From Bacteroidota bacterium (GTDB lineage Bacteria; Bacteroidota; Bacteroidia; Bacteroidales; VadinHA17): a stretch of 25,022 nucleotides of DNA. This document shows positions 8,566 to 15,834 of the stretch, piece by piece (position 1 is the first letter of the stretch; every line of letters starts with the position of its first letter). The DNA lies in the NCBI GenBank assembly GCA_015222065.1, contig JADFUQ010000205.1:1-25022 (forward strand). The letters are read 5' to 3'. The notes under the pieces are model-generated. The model searched no databases. It saw only the letters and a list, made by a program, of their open reading frames with translations, and was not told where the DNA came from. The position numbers were made by a program, and so were the translations under genes.

Positions 8566-9435
8566 ATGAAAACAAAAACATTTTTCTTCCTGTTGATAAG
8601 TATGTCTTTATTGGCTTTTAAAAATGACAAGCATGCTTTTCGTGTTTTTAGTAGTGAAGGTAAACCGGTGAAGTATCAAAAAATGCTTGAAAATCTGGAA
8701 GGGGCTGATATTGTTTTTTTTGGCGAGCTACATGATAACCCAATTGCCCATTGGCTTCAATATGAGCTTACCCGGGACTTGTATAATATAGAAGGTGAAG
8801 ACCTGGTTCTGGCAGCAGAAATGTTTGAAGCAGATAATCAACTGTTGATGGACGAGTACCTGGGTGGACAGATATCAGAGAAAAAATTTGAAGAAGAGAT
8901 GCGCTTGTGGAATAATTATAAGACTGATTATAAACCGCTTGTGGTATTTGCAAAAGAGAACGGTCTTCGTTTTATAGCTTCCAATATTCCGCGCCGCTAT
9001 GCTTCAGTTGTTTTTACTAAAGGATTTGAAGGTCTTGAAGAATTATCTGATGAGGCAAAAAACTATTTCCATCCATTACCTGTTCCATACGATAGTGAGG
9101 TTGAATGTTATAAATCAATGTTGGAAATGGGGGGAATGGGAGTCACCCCAAATGAAAATCTGCCAAAAGCTCAGGCTGCTAAAGATGCTACTATGGCCCA
9201 TTTTATCATGGAAAACCGGCAGGAAGGTGAAATGGTTATCCATTATAACGGAAGTTACCATTCCGATAATCATCAGGGTATTATTTGGTATTTGCTACAG
9301 AAGCAGCCTGATTTGAAAATAGTTACTATTACGACAAAGCTTCAGGAAAAAATTGGTGAAGTAGAAGAGGAAAATATTGGTTCAGCAGACTTTATTATAC
9401 TGGTTCCTGAAACAATGACCCGGACTTATAGGTAG
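8566..9435 (+). CDS. ChaN-like (DUF399) exported protein
   Basis: 289 residues. The N-terminus has a basic start and hydrophobic core (MKTKTFFFLLISMSLLAF) consistent with a signal peptide or anchor; no lipobox cysteine is present, unlike many family members. The signature FFGELHDNPIAHWLQ (51-65) with Glu54 and His56, AAEMFEADNQ, and the C-terminal YNGSYHSDNHQGI stretch match the ChaN/DUF399 family. Campylobacter ChaN binds haem as a dimer and is linked to iron uptake; related EreA-like folds are hydrolases. A role in haem or iron handling in the periplasm is therefore possible but not shown here, and no Fur box or TonB gene is visible nearby. Downstream it runs directly into a repeat tract and converges on alaS. 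Confidence 0.85.
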   Translation: MKTKTFFFLLISMSLLAFKNDKHAFRVFSSEGKPVKYQKMLENLEGADIVFFGELHDNPIAHWLQYELTRDLYNIEGEDLVLAAEMFEADNQLLMDEYLGGQISEKKFEEEMRLWNNYKTDYKPLVVFAKENGLRFIASNIPRRYASVVFTKGFEGLEELSDEAKNYFHPLPVPYDSEVECYKSMLEMGGMGVTPNENLPKAQAAKDATMAHFIMENRQEGEMVIHYNGSYHSDNHQGIIWYLLQKQPDLKIVTITTKLQEKIGEVEEENIGSADFIILVPETMTRTYR

Positions 9436-9445
9436 TTGGAAGAAA

Positions 9446-9613
9446 GGCAGAAGGCAGAAGGCAGAAGGGAAAAGAGAGATGAGAGGTGAGAAGTGAGTGA
9501 ACTCGTAACTCGTAACTCGTAACTCGTAACCCGAAACTCGTAACACTTTGGAAGAATATCGAATGTAAAATCTTGAATATAGAATGTAAAAGTAAGAGAA
9601 GTGAGTGAGTTGA
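9446..9613 (+). repeat. Twenty-four consecutive 7-bp units filling the ChaN-alaS spacer
   Basis: From 9446 to 9613 the spacer can be cut into 24 heptads without losing register. It opens with GGCAGAA three times (9446-9466), continues with GAGAGAT, GAGAGGT and GAGAAGT, then CTCGTAA four times (9502-9529), CCCGAAA, CTCGTAA, and a last block that includes ATCGAAT, GTAAAAT, CTTGAAT, ATAGAAT and GTAAAAG. Only 10 nt separate it from the ChaN stop and 1 nt from the alaS stop. The 24 bases 9521-9544 are repeated exactly, inverted, at 119-142, with similar flanking unit types in the same order. It is not a CRISPR array: units are too short and there are no spacers. Confidence 0.85.
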
Positions 9614-9614
9614 G

Positions 9615-12239
9615 TTATGAGATTTCAGAAACAATTTCCTTTGCCTGGATAATAGCATCGTTTAGTCCGGATGGGTTTTTGCCTCCTGCTGTGGCGAAAA
9701 ATGACTGACCACCTCCTCCTCCGTTGATCTTTTTTGCAATTTCGCGAATAATATTTTCTGCATGCAGACCTCTATCTTTTACAAGGTTATTAGAGATCAT
9801 TAATGCAAGGTTCGCTTTACCGTTTATTTCAGCACCTGTTAGCAGAAAAAGATTTTTCATTTCATTTTTCATTTGAAAAGCCAGATCTCTCATTGCCGCG
9901 GCAGAACTAATTTCAATTACTTCTGCAATAAAGTTAATTCCATTGATTTCCAGCACTTTGCTAAGGAGATTATTTCTGATAATTTTCAGACGATTTCTTT
10001 CCATGGTTTCAATTTCCCTGGACATTTTACTGTTTTCTTTGACAAGATCCCGGATTTGGTCCATTATTTTCCTGGATGACTTGAAGGTATTCTTGATCTC
10101 GTTAATGATCTCCAGTTGATCACGGATATATTTTTCGGATTTTAAAGCAGTAATAGCTTCTATTCTCCTAATACCGGCAGCGATAGCATTTTCGGAAGTT
10201 ATTTTAAAAAAGCCGATCTGACCCGTGGCAGTAACATGTGTTCCTCCGCAGAGTTCAATTGATTCACCAAATTGGATAACTCTAACGATATCGCTGTATT
10301 TCTCACCAAATAATGCAATAGCTCCTTTATTTTGTGCTTCCTCCATCGGAATATTATAACATTTCTGTTCAATATTTTCACGAATCAGGGAATTAACCAT
10401 TGTTTCAATTTCCACAAGTTCTGTATCATTAACTTTTTGAAAATGAGAAAAATCGAATCTGAGATGATCCGGGGTAACCAGCGATCCTTTTTGCTCAACA
10501 TGGTTGCCAAGGATTTTCCGGAGAGCATAGTGGAGAAGATGGGTTGCTGAATGATTATTTGCTGTTAACAGTCTTTTTTCTTTATTTACAACTGCATGGA
10601 ATTTCTCTTGTGGATAATCAGGGAATTTTTTTGTAAGGTGAATGGAAAGTTCATTTTCAGAGATAGTATCAATGATTTGAATCTTTTCCTTTTCTGATTC
10701 GATATAGCCACTATCGCCAATTTGACCACCTGCAGTAGCATAAAAAGGTGTAAAATTAAATATAAGCTGATACTGTTCCTTCCCTTTAGTAATAACTTTG
10801 CGATACCTGGTAATATAGATATCAGATTCCAGTTTATCATATCCAATAAATTCTTCAGTATCATCTTCTTTTAGCTGAGTCCAATCTTCGGTAGTAATTA
10901 TAGAAGCCTGTTTTGACCTGCTTTTTTGGGCTTTCATCTCATTTTCAAATTCTTTGTGGTTAATTGAAAGTTTTTTTTCTTTAAGGATCAGTTCAGTAAG
11001 GTCAAGAGGAAAGCCATATGTGTCATACAATTTAAAAGCTACTTTACCTGACACCTCTTTTTTGTTATCCTTTTTTGCTGTATCCATTATTATGTCCAGC
11101 AGGCTGATCCCTGAATCAAGCGTTTTTAGAAAAGAGGTTTCTTCTTCCTTTATCACTTTTATAATAAGGTCATGCTGTTTTCTTAATTCTGGGAATGATT
11201 TTCCCATATTTTCCGTAAGTACGGGAACTAATAAATAAATAAAGGGATTCTCCAAACCCAGAAATGTGTATCCGTAACGGATTGCCCTGCGGAGAATACG
11301 TCGTATCACATAACCTGCCTTGTTATTAGATGGTATTTGACCGTCAGCAATTGAGAATGATACGGCTCTTAGATGATCGGCAACTACCCTGAGTGCAATA
11401 TCCCATTCATCTTTTTCTCCATATTTTTTACCAGATATTCTGGAAAGTTCCTGTATAACAGGTTGAAATATATCTGTATCGTAATTTGACTGCTTTTTCT
11501 GAATTACCATACTTAATCTTTCGAATCCCAATCCTGTATCTACATGTTTTTTCGGAAGGATCTCAAGATTACCATCTGCTTTCCGGTTATACTGGATAAA
11601 AACAAGATTCCATAATTCGATGACAAGAGGGTGATTTTTATTGATAAGACTTCTACCACTTATTTTTTCTCTCTCTTTATCATTTCGTAAATCAATATGA
11701 ATCTCTGAGCATGGACCGCATGGACCGGTATCACCCATTTCCCAGAAATTATCCTTTTTCGAGCCATCAATTATTCTATCCTTGTCAATTACCTGAGTCC
11801 AGAATTTAGATGCTTCCTGGTCTCTTGCCAGGTTCTCCTCTTTATTTCCTTCGAAAACTGTTGCGTATAGCCTGTTTTTATCAATTCCCAGTTTGTCAAC
11901 CAGGAATTCTATGCTCCAGGTAATTGCTTCCTTTTTGAAATAATCTCCGAATGACCAGTTGCCAAGCATCTCAAACATAGTGTGATGATATGTATCCTGT
12001 CCAACCTCTTCAAGATCATTATGTTTTCCCGAAACTCTTAAACATTTCTGTGTATTGGCTATTCGTAAATTATTTGGCTTTTTATTACCAAGAAAAATAT
12101 CCTTAAATTGGTTCATTCCTGCATTGGTGAACATTAATGTTGGATCATTTTTTATTACCATTGGTGCAGATGGAATGACATGATGATGTTTTTCTCTGAA
12201 AAACTCAAAAAATGCTTCTCTTATCTGGTTTGAAGTCAT
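9615..12239 (-). CDS. alaS: Alanyl-tRNA synthetase
   Basis: 874 residues, the usual length for bacterial AlaRS, which charges tRNA-Ala and edits mischarged Ser/Gly. Class II catalytic core: MFTNAGMNQFKDIFLG, WEMGDTGPCGPCSEIH, VDTGLGFERL, and GYVIRRILRRAIRYG. Editing domain with zinc ligands His563 and His567 (HSATH) and Cys664 and His668 (CGGTH). The C-terminal C-Ala domain ends with a Gly-rich GGGGGGQ...ATAGGKN stretch. The start ATG at 12239 gives MTSNQIREAF, the usual N-terminus; an in-frame ATG at 12266 would add nine residues without family support. It is transcribed divergently from the M23 peptidase gene, a neighbourhood common in Bacteroidota. Confidence 0.97.
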   Translation of the reverse strand: MTSNQIREAFFEFFREKHHHVIPSAPMVIKNDPTLMFTNAGMNQFKDIFLGNKKPNNLRIANTQKCLRVSGKHNDLEEVGQDTYHHTMFEMLGNWSFGDYFKKEAITWSIEFLVDKLGIDKNRLYATVFEGNKEENLARDQEASKFWTQVIDKDRIIDGSKKDNFWEMGDTGPCGPCSEIHIDLRNDKEREKISGRSLINKNHPLVIELWNLVFIQYNRKADGNLEILPKKHVDTGLGFERLSMVIQKKQSNYDTDIFQPVIQELSRISGKKYGEKDEWDIALRVVADHLRAVSFSIADGQIPSNNKAGYVIRRILRRAIRYGYTFLGLENPFIYLLVPVLTENMGKSFPELRKQHDLIIKVIKEEETSFLKTLDSGISLLDIIMDTAKKDNKKEVSGKVAFKLYDTYGFPLDLTELILKEKKLSINHKEFENEMKAQKSRSKQASIITTEDWTQLKEDDTEEFIGYDKLESDIYITRYRKVITKGKEQYQLIFNFTPFYATAGGQIGDSGYIESEKEKIQIIDTISENELSIHLTKKFPDYPQEKFHAVVNKEKRLLTANNHSATHLLHYALRKILGNHVEQKGSLVTPDHLRFDFSHFQKVNDTELVEIETMVNSLIRENIEQKCYNIPMEEAQNKGAIALFGEKYSDIVRVIQFGESIELCGGTHVTATGQIGFFKITSENAIAAGIRRIEAITALKSEKYIRDQLEIINEIKNTFKSSRKIMDQIRDLVKENSKMSREIETMERNRLKIIRNNLLSKVLEINGINFIAEVIEISSAAAMRDLAFQMKNEMKNLFLLTGAEINGKANLALMISNNLVKDRGLHAENIIREIAKKINGGGGGQSFFATAGGKNPSGLNDAIIQAKEIVSEIS

Positions 12240-12289
12240 GGAGTATGTAGCTAAAAGTTTATTCAAATTCTAAGCCCTTTATTCAGAGC

Positions 12290-12320
12290 TTGTAAAATTA
12301 ATTTATTTACCTTACTTTTG
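12290..12320 (+). promoter_or_regulatory. Predicted promoter of the M23 peptidase operon
   Basis: TTG at 12290-12292, a 20-nt gap, then TACTTTTG at 12313-12320: an exact TAnnTTTG -7 box of the Bacteroidota type. Transcription would start near 12327, which excludes an upstream in-frame ATG at 12318 and supports translation from the ATG at 12369. Confidence 0.65.
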
Positions 12321-12368
12321 CATCCATATAAAATTTTTTTTCCTTTTAATAAATATATTAAGGAGAAT

Positions 12369-13340
12369 ATGAAAAGAAGTAAATATAAATTCAATCCCGA
12401 ATCTCTGCGTTTTGATAAAATTCAGCTAAGCTTCAGAGCAAAAATATTCAGGTTCCTTTCCTATTTTCTCGCAAGTGTGTTATTAACAATCGTTTATTAT
12501 GTGATATTTGCCCTTTTCTTTGATTCTCCAAAGGAAAAAGTATTGCAGAGAGAGTTGAACCAGATGACTCTCCAGTATGAACTTATGCAGAAAAAGTTGG
12601 GAAGGATGGATAATGTATTATCAACACTGGAAGAAACAGATGATAATATTTACCGTACAATTTTCGAAGTTGAACCTATATCAGGTTCAATACGTGAAGC
12701 AGGTATGGGTGGTATTAACCGGTATTCAGAACTTGAAGGTTTTGAAAATGATGAGATCGTAATTGAAACAGCTAAGGCACTCGATAAGATTAGAAAAAAG
12801 ATGTATATTCAATCAAGATCATATGATGATTTGATAGAGCTGGCAAGGAACAAAGAAGATATGATCGCGTCTGTTCCGGCAATTCAACCTATATCGAATA
12901 AAGATCTGAGACGGACAGCTTCCGGCTGGGGTATGAGGATGCACCCAATTTATAAGATACCTAAATTTCATTATGGAATAGATTTTACTGCTCCAAGAGG
13001 AACAGAGATCTATGCTACAGGTGATGGTAAAATTCTCTCAGTAAAAAGTTCAAAAAGAGGATTTGGATATCATATTGTAGTAGATCATGGATATGGTTTT
13101 GAAACACTTTATGCTCATATGACCAGTTTTAATGTTAAGAAAGGGCAGAAAGTTAAACGCGGTGATGTAATTGGATTTGTTGGAAGTTCGGGAACTTCAA
13201 CCGCTCCACATCTTCATTACGAAGTACATAAAAACCATAAAAGAGTGAATCCAATTAATTATTTTTATAATGACCTTACTGCAGAAGAGTATGACAGAAT
13301 GATAGAAATATCAATGAAAAGCGGACAAACTTTTGATTAG
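12369..13340 (+). CDS. Membrane-anchored M23 family metallopeptidase (LytM type)
   Basis: 323 residues from ATG 12369, preceded by AAGGAG 4 nt away, one of the few clear ribosome binding sites here. A basic cytoplasmic N-terminus leads to one membrane helix (about 28-51), then a helical/coiled-coil stalk (about 53-165) and a periplasmic LytM domain. The zinc ligands are all there: HYGIDF with His201 and Asp205, and HLHYE with His281/His283; YAHM (His250) is the catalytic-site histidine. It should therefore be an active endopeptidase cutting peptide cross-bridges in peptidoglycan, not a degenerate EnvC/NlpD-like activator. It is followed 15 nt later by a beta-propeller gene on the same transcript, and alaS is divergent. 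Confidence 0.93.
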   Translation: MKRSKYKFNPESLRFDKIQLSFRAKIFRFLSYFLASVLLTIVYYVIFALFFDSPKEKVLQRELNQMTLQYELMQKKLGRMDNVLSTLEETDDNIYRTIFEVEPISGSIREAGMGGINRYSELEGFENDEIVIETAKALDKIRKKMYIQSRSYDDLIELARNKEDMIASVPAIQPISNKDLRRTASGWGMRMHPIYKIPKFHYGIDFTAPRGTEIYATGDGKILSVKSSKRGFGYHIVVDHGYGFETLYAHMTSFNVKKGQKVKRGDVIGFVGSSGTSTAPHLHYEVHKNHKRVNPINYFYNDLTAEEYDRMIEISMKSGQTFD

Positions 13341-13355
13341 TCAATATGGAATAAT

Positions 13356-14876
13356 ATGCTGATAAAAATATATCTTGTTCTTTTATCAATCGGGTTTAAT
13401 CTTGGAAACCCGATTTTTTTTTCTACTTACCATAGTTTAAACATAGATACATCCTGTCAAATTGATTCTTTTTCTTCTGATACTGTTTCTCATGTCAAAG
13501 TGCTTATTCCTACTTTCCTCGGGAATGAGCAACGAAACTACTATGGTAATGAAGCTCCTTCGCGATTGGATGTTATATGGAAGTTGTATCTTGGAGAAGG
13601 TGAGACTGTTATATCCCGGAAAACAGGAGCAAAAAAATGGAAAGGAGCAGGATGGACAGGACAACCACTTCTTGTCAGGGAGGATTCACTGCTTTATCTT
13701 ATTCAGGGAGCTTACGACCACAATTTGAAAAAGATAAATGCTGCATCAGGCAAGATCGTATGGGAATATAAATTTGATGATGTGGTGAAGGGAACCGGAA
13801 CCATTTGGGTGAATAAAAAAGCTGATAATTTGCGTGATAAATATATAATTCTTCAGGGTAGTCGCCTTGGTGTAGAGAATTACCTGGATTCAAAACATAT
13901 CCCAAGCTACAGGGCAATATCATATTTTAACGGTGAGGAATTATGGAGACTTGATAGCAAATGGATGGATAGCTATAGTCGTGATGTTGACGGATCGGCT
14001 CTTATTATTAATGATACAGCATATATTGGTCTTGAAAATTCGTTGTTCACAGTTTTTGATCCCGATTACCGGAATGCCCGCTGGACAGACAGTATGTTAC
14101 AGCCTAAAATAATTCAGGAACGAAAACTATATCTGAAAAAAGATGTTTTGGACCATAAATATAATGTTGTCACCGAATCTTCTCCCAGTCTGCTGAATGA
14201 TCATATTTATATTGCTTCAGGATCAGGACATGTATGGGGTTATAATTTGAAGACTAAAGAACTGGATTGGGATTATTATATTGGATCGGATTTGGACGGA
14301 TCGGCAATTGTTACAGGTGACAGTTGTATTCTTGTTTCAGTTGAAAAACAATATATTAAAGGTAAAGGTGGTGTGTTGAAACTAAATCCGTTAAATAAAC
14401 CTGAAGATGCTGCTGTATGGTTTTTCACTGTTGAAAATAATGATTTTGTCAGTTGGGAGGGAGGAGTGATCGGGTCGGTAGGAATAAATGACCGGTATGT
14501 TAGTAAAGAGAGTGTAGGATTAGCAGCTTTTTCTGGCATTGACGGATACCTGTATGTAGTTGACCATGAATCCTTAATTAAAGATTCCCTTATTCTTGGA
14601 CCGGATAGTTTAACCACTTTTTCTACTCCAAAGCTTGTGTATAAGCATCAAATTGGTCCATCTATTTCCACACCTATTTTTACAAAAAACAGATTAATTG
14701 CAGCTAGTTACAATGGAGTATTTCTTTTTAGTTATGATCAGGATCTGAATTTCAAACTGCTTGATGTTTGGGAATCAAGCTTTGAGGCTACTCCAATCGT
14801 TTATAACAGAGTAATTTATGTTGCCTCAAGAGATGGGTATCTGTATTGTTTTGGTGAAATGAATAAAAATCCTTGA
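13356..14876 (+). CDS. Exported PQQ-type beta-propeller repeat protein, unknown function
   Basis: 506 residues. The first ~20 residues (MLIKIYLVLLSIGFNLG) form a signal peptide-like segment. The rest shows recurring PQQ/BamB-like blade ends: GKIVWEYKF (132-140), GEELWRLDSKW, KELDWDYYIGSDLDGSAIV, GYLYVVDHES, and a last DGYLYCFGE, each followed by a turn and a Gly/Asp-rich strand. This fits a 7- or 8-bladed propeller in the periplasm or attached to the outer membrane. I see no dehydrogenase signature and no CxxCH haem site, so an enzymatic PQQ role is unlikely; a scaffold or binding role is more plausible. The 15-nt gap to the M23 gene suggests co-transcription. Its place between the M23 and MerR genes is not the arrangement I would expect as standard. 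Confidence 0.75.
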   Translation: MLIKIYLVLLSIGFNLGNPIFFSTYHSLNIDTSCQIDSFSSDTVSHVKVLIPTFLGNEQRNYYGNEAPSRLDVIWKLYLGEGETVISRKTGAKKWKGAGWTGQPLLVREDSLLYLIQGAYDHNLKKINAASGKIVWEYKFDDVVKGTGTIWVNKKADNLRDKYIILQGSRLGVENYLDSKHIPSYRAISYFNGEELWRLDSKWMDSYSRDVDGSALIINDTAYIGLENSLFTVFDPDYRNARWTDSMLQPKIIQERKLYLKKDVLDHKYNVVTESSPSLLNDHIYIASGSGHVWGYNLKTKELDWDYYIGSDLDGSAIVTGDSCILVSVEKQYIKGKGGVLKLNPLNKPEDAAVWFFTVENNDFVSWEGGVIGSVGINDRYVSKESVGLAAFSGIDGYLYVVDHESLIKDSLILGPDSLTTFSTPKLVYKHQIGPSISTPIFTKNRLIAASYNGVFLFSYDQDLNFKLLDVWESSFEATPIVYNRVIYVASRDGYLYCFGEMNKNP

Positions 14877-14922
14877 AGGTTGAATTATAATTATTAAATT
14901 AGCCTGCATTATTTCATGCAGA

Positions 14923-15054
14923 AGATAAAAGACAAAAGTAAAAAGTTAAAAGTGAAATATTTACATAAGAAATTCAGATTACTTTTTTATAAAAAATTTA
15001 ATCGTCTATCAAACATGCTATGTTATTAGTGTTTTTGTCTTTATCCTTTTATCT
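14923..15054. repeat. Inverted heptad arms upstream of the MerR-type gene
   Basis: Five plus-strand heptads of the form AGNNAAA run from 14923 to 14957 (AGATAAA, AGACAAA, AGTAAAA, AGTTAAA, AGTGAAA). About 75 nt later, 15034-15054 holds three heptads in the opposite orientation (on the minus strand AGATAAA, AGGATAA, AGACAAA), so the two arms could pair imperfectly. Immediately before the first arm, CTGCAT (14904-14909) and ATGCAG (14916-14921) form a 6-bp stem, a possible weak 3' hairpin for the beta-propeller transcript. The region between the arms is AT-rich and non-coding. Confidence 0.65.
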
Positions 15055-15063
15055 TTTTTCTTT

Positions 15064-15097
15064 CTGATTAATTTGTGAATTAATCAGTTTAGCTTTG
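15064..15097 (+). promoter_or_regulatory. Dyad and -7 box in front of the MerR-type gene
   Basis: CTGATTAATT at 15064-15073 and AATTAATCAG at 15078-15087 are a perfect 10-bp inverted repeat with a 4-nt centre. TAGCTTTG at 15090-15097 fits the TAnnTTTG -7 box, 28 nt before the ATG at 15125. The dyad would overlap the spacer/-33 region, the place where MerR proteins bind, so autoregulation is a reasonable guess. No good -33 TTG at normal spacing is visible, which would itself be compatible with an activator-dependent promoter. Confidence 0.5.
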
Positions 15098-15124
15098 TTT
15101 TCTCGTTATTTTAACTTTTCTACT

Positions 15125-15460
15125 ATGCCGTATAAAGAAAAGAAAGTTGAAAAGCTCTATTACTCAATAGGCGAAGTGGCTGATTTATTTAATGTAAATA
15201 CATCATTGATCAGATATTGGGAAAAGGAGTTCGACATTATTAAGCCTAAAAAAAACAAAAAGGGCAACCGGTTTTTTACTCAAAAAGACGTTGATAATTT
15301 TCATATTATTTTCTATCTGGTGAAAGAACGTGGTATGACACTGAAGGGAGTAAAGAAAAAACTAAGAGAGAATAAAGAGGATACAAATAATAATTTTGAG
15401 GTGGTTAAATCACTTAAAGAAATCAGGGAATTATTGATTGAGATTAAGGAAGATATTTAG
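15125..15460 (+). CDS. Short MerR-family transcriptional regulator
   Basis: 111 residues from ATG 15125 (MPYKEKK). The winged helix-turn-helix is clear: YYSIGEVADLFNVNTSLIRYWEKEF (about 13-37), then KKNKKGNRFFTQKDVDNFHII as the wing and following helix. The C-terminal part is a short helical segment with many charged residues, enough for dimerisation but with no effector domain, cysteine pair or metal site. This short MerR type is regularly found near the M23 gene in Bacteroidota. An in-frame upstream ATG at 15095 overlaps the -7 box and is unlikely. A perfect dyad upstream may be its operator. Targets are unknown. Confidence 0.88.
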   Translation: MPYKEKKVEKLYYSIGEVADLFNVNTSLIRYWEKEFDIIKPKKNKKGNRFFTQKDVDNFHIIFYLVKERGMTLKGVKKKLRENKEDTNNNFEVVKSLKEIRELLIEIKEDI

Positions 15461-15534
15461 GGGAAATAAATAATCAACAAGTTAACCTGACGTATTCATA
15501 AATATGGTTCTTCAGGAATTATGTAGTTATTTTA

Positions 15535-15588
15535 GAATAATGGAATAATGCCCGCCTGTTCCTGACGGGCAGACCAGCATAGCCGGTC
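15535..15588. repeat. Double-hairpin intergenic repeat with GGAATAAT word
   Basis: GAATAATGGAATAATG (15535-15550) runs into GCCCG (15550-15554) pairing with CGGGC (15566-15570), then GACCAGC (15572-15578) pairing with GCCGGTC (15582-15588) around an ATA loop with one mismatch. The GC-rich double hairpin stands out from its AT-rich surroundings and has the look of a dispersed REP-like element. The 8-bp GGAATAAT word recurs as a tandem array at 24641-24677. Only one copy of the double hairpin is in this window, so its dispersal is not shown. Confidence 0.5.
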
Positions 15589-15624
15589 AGACAAGGGAAT
15601 ATAGAGATAAACGTGAAAATTCAC

Positions 15625-15727
15625 CATTTAAATAATAAATGTCGAATGTTAAATAAAAAATGTAAAAATTACTGTAAATCATACTTAACTTTATTATTTA
15701 TCATTTGATATTCGAAATTTTAAATTT
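15625..15727. repeat. Inverted heptad-repeat pair in the 374-nt gap before the Nif3-like gene
   Basis: The gap 15461-15834 holds no gene. Within it, 15625-15673 divides into seven plus-strand heptads, including ATGTCGA, ATGTTAA, ATAAAAA and ATGTAAA. After 12 nt, 15686-15727 divides into six heptads that make sense on the minus strand (for example AAATTTC, GAATATC, AAATGAT, AAATAAT). The TCGAAT core also occurs in the tract at 9558-9564. The arms are similar but not perfectly complementary. The rest of the gap (15728-15834) is AT-rich; I see no convincing promoter in it. Confidence 0.6.
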
Positions 15728-15834
15728 ATTTCTGAAAATTATTCTCGTACTGTAACTATCAATGATTTAGGAAACTATAAAACAATCATATCAAATTTTA
15801 AAAAATTATATAATTCATGAATTTTTAAGGTTAA

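Noticed and set aside
9446..9613. CRISPR array
   Set aside because: Units are only 7 bp, contiguous and drifting; there are no spacers of constant length and no cas genes.
12318..12368. Upstream ATG start for the M23 peptidase
   Set aside because: That ATG lies inside a good -7 box, so it would be upstream of the transcript start; the ATG at 12369 has a ribosome binding site and a normal N-terminus.
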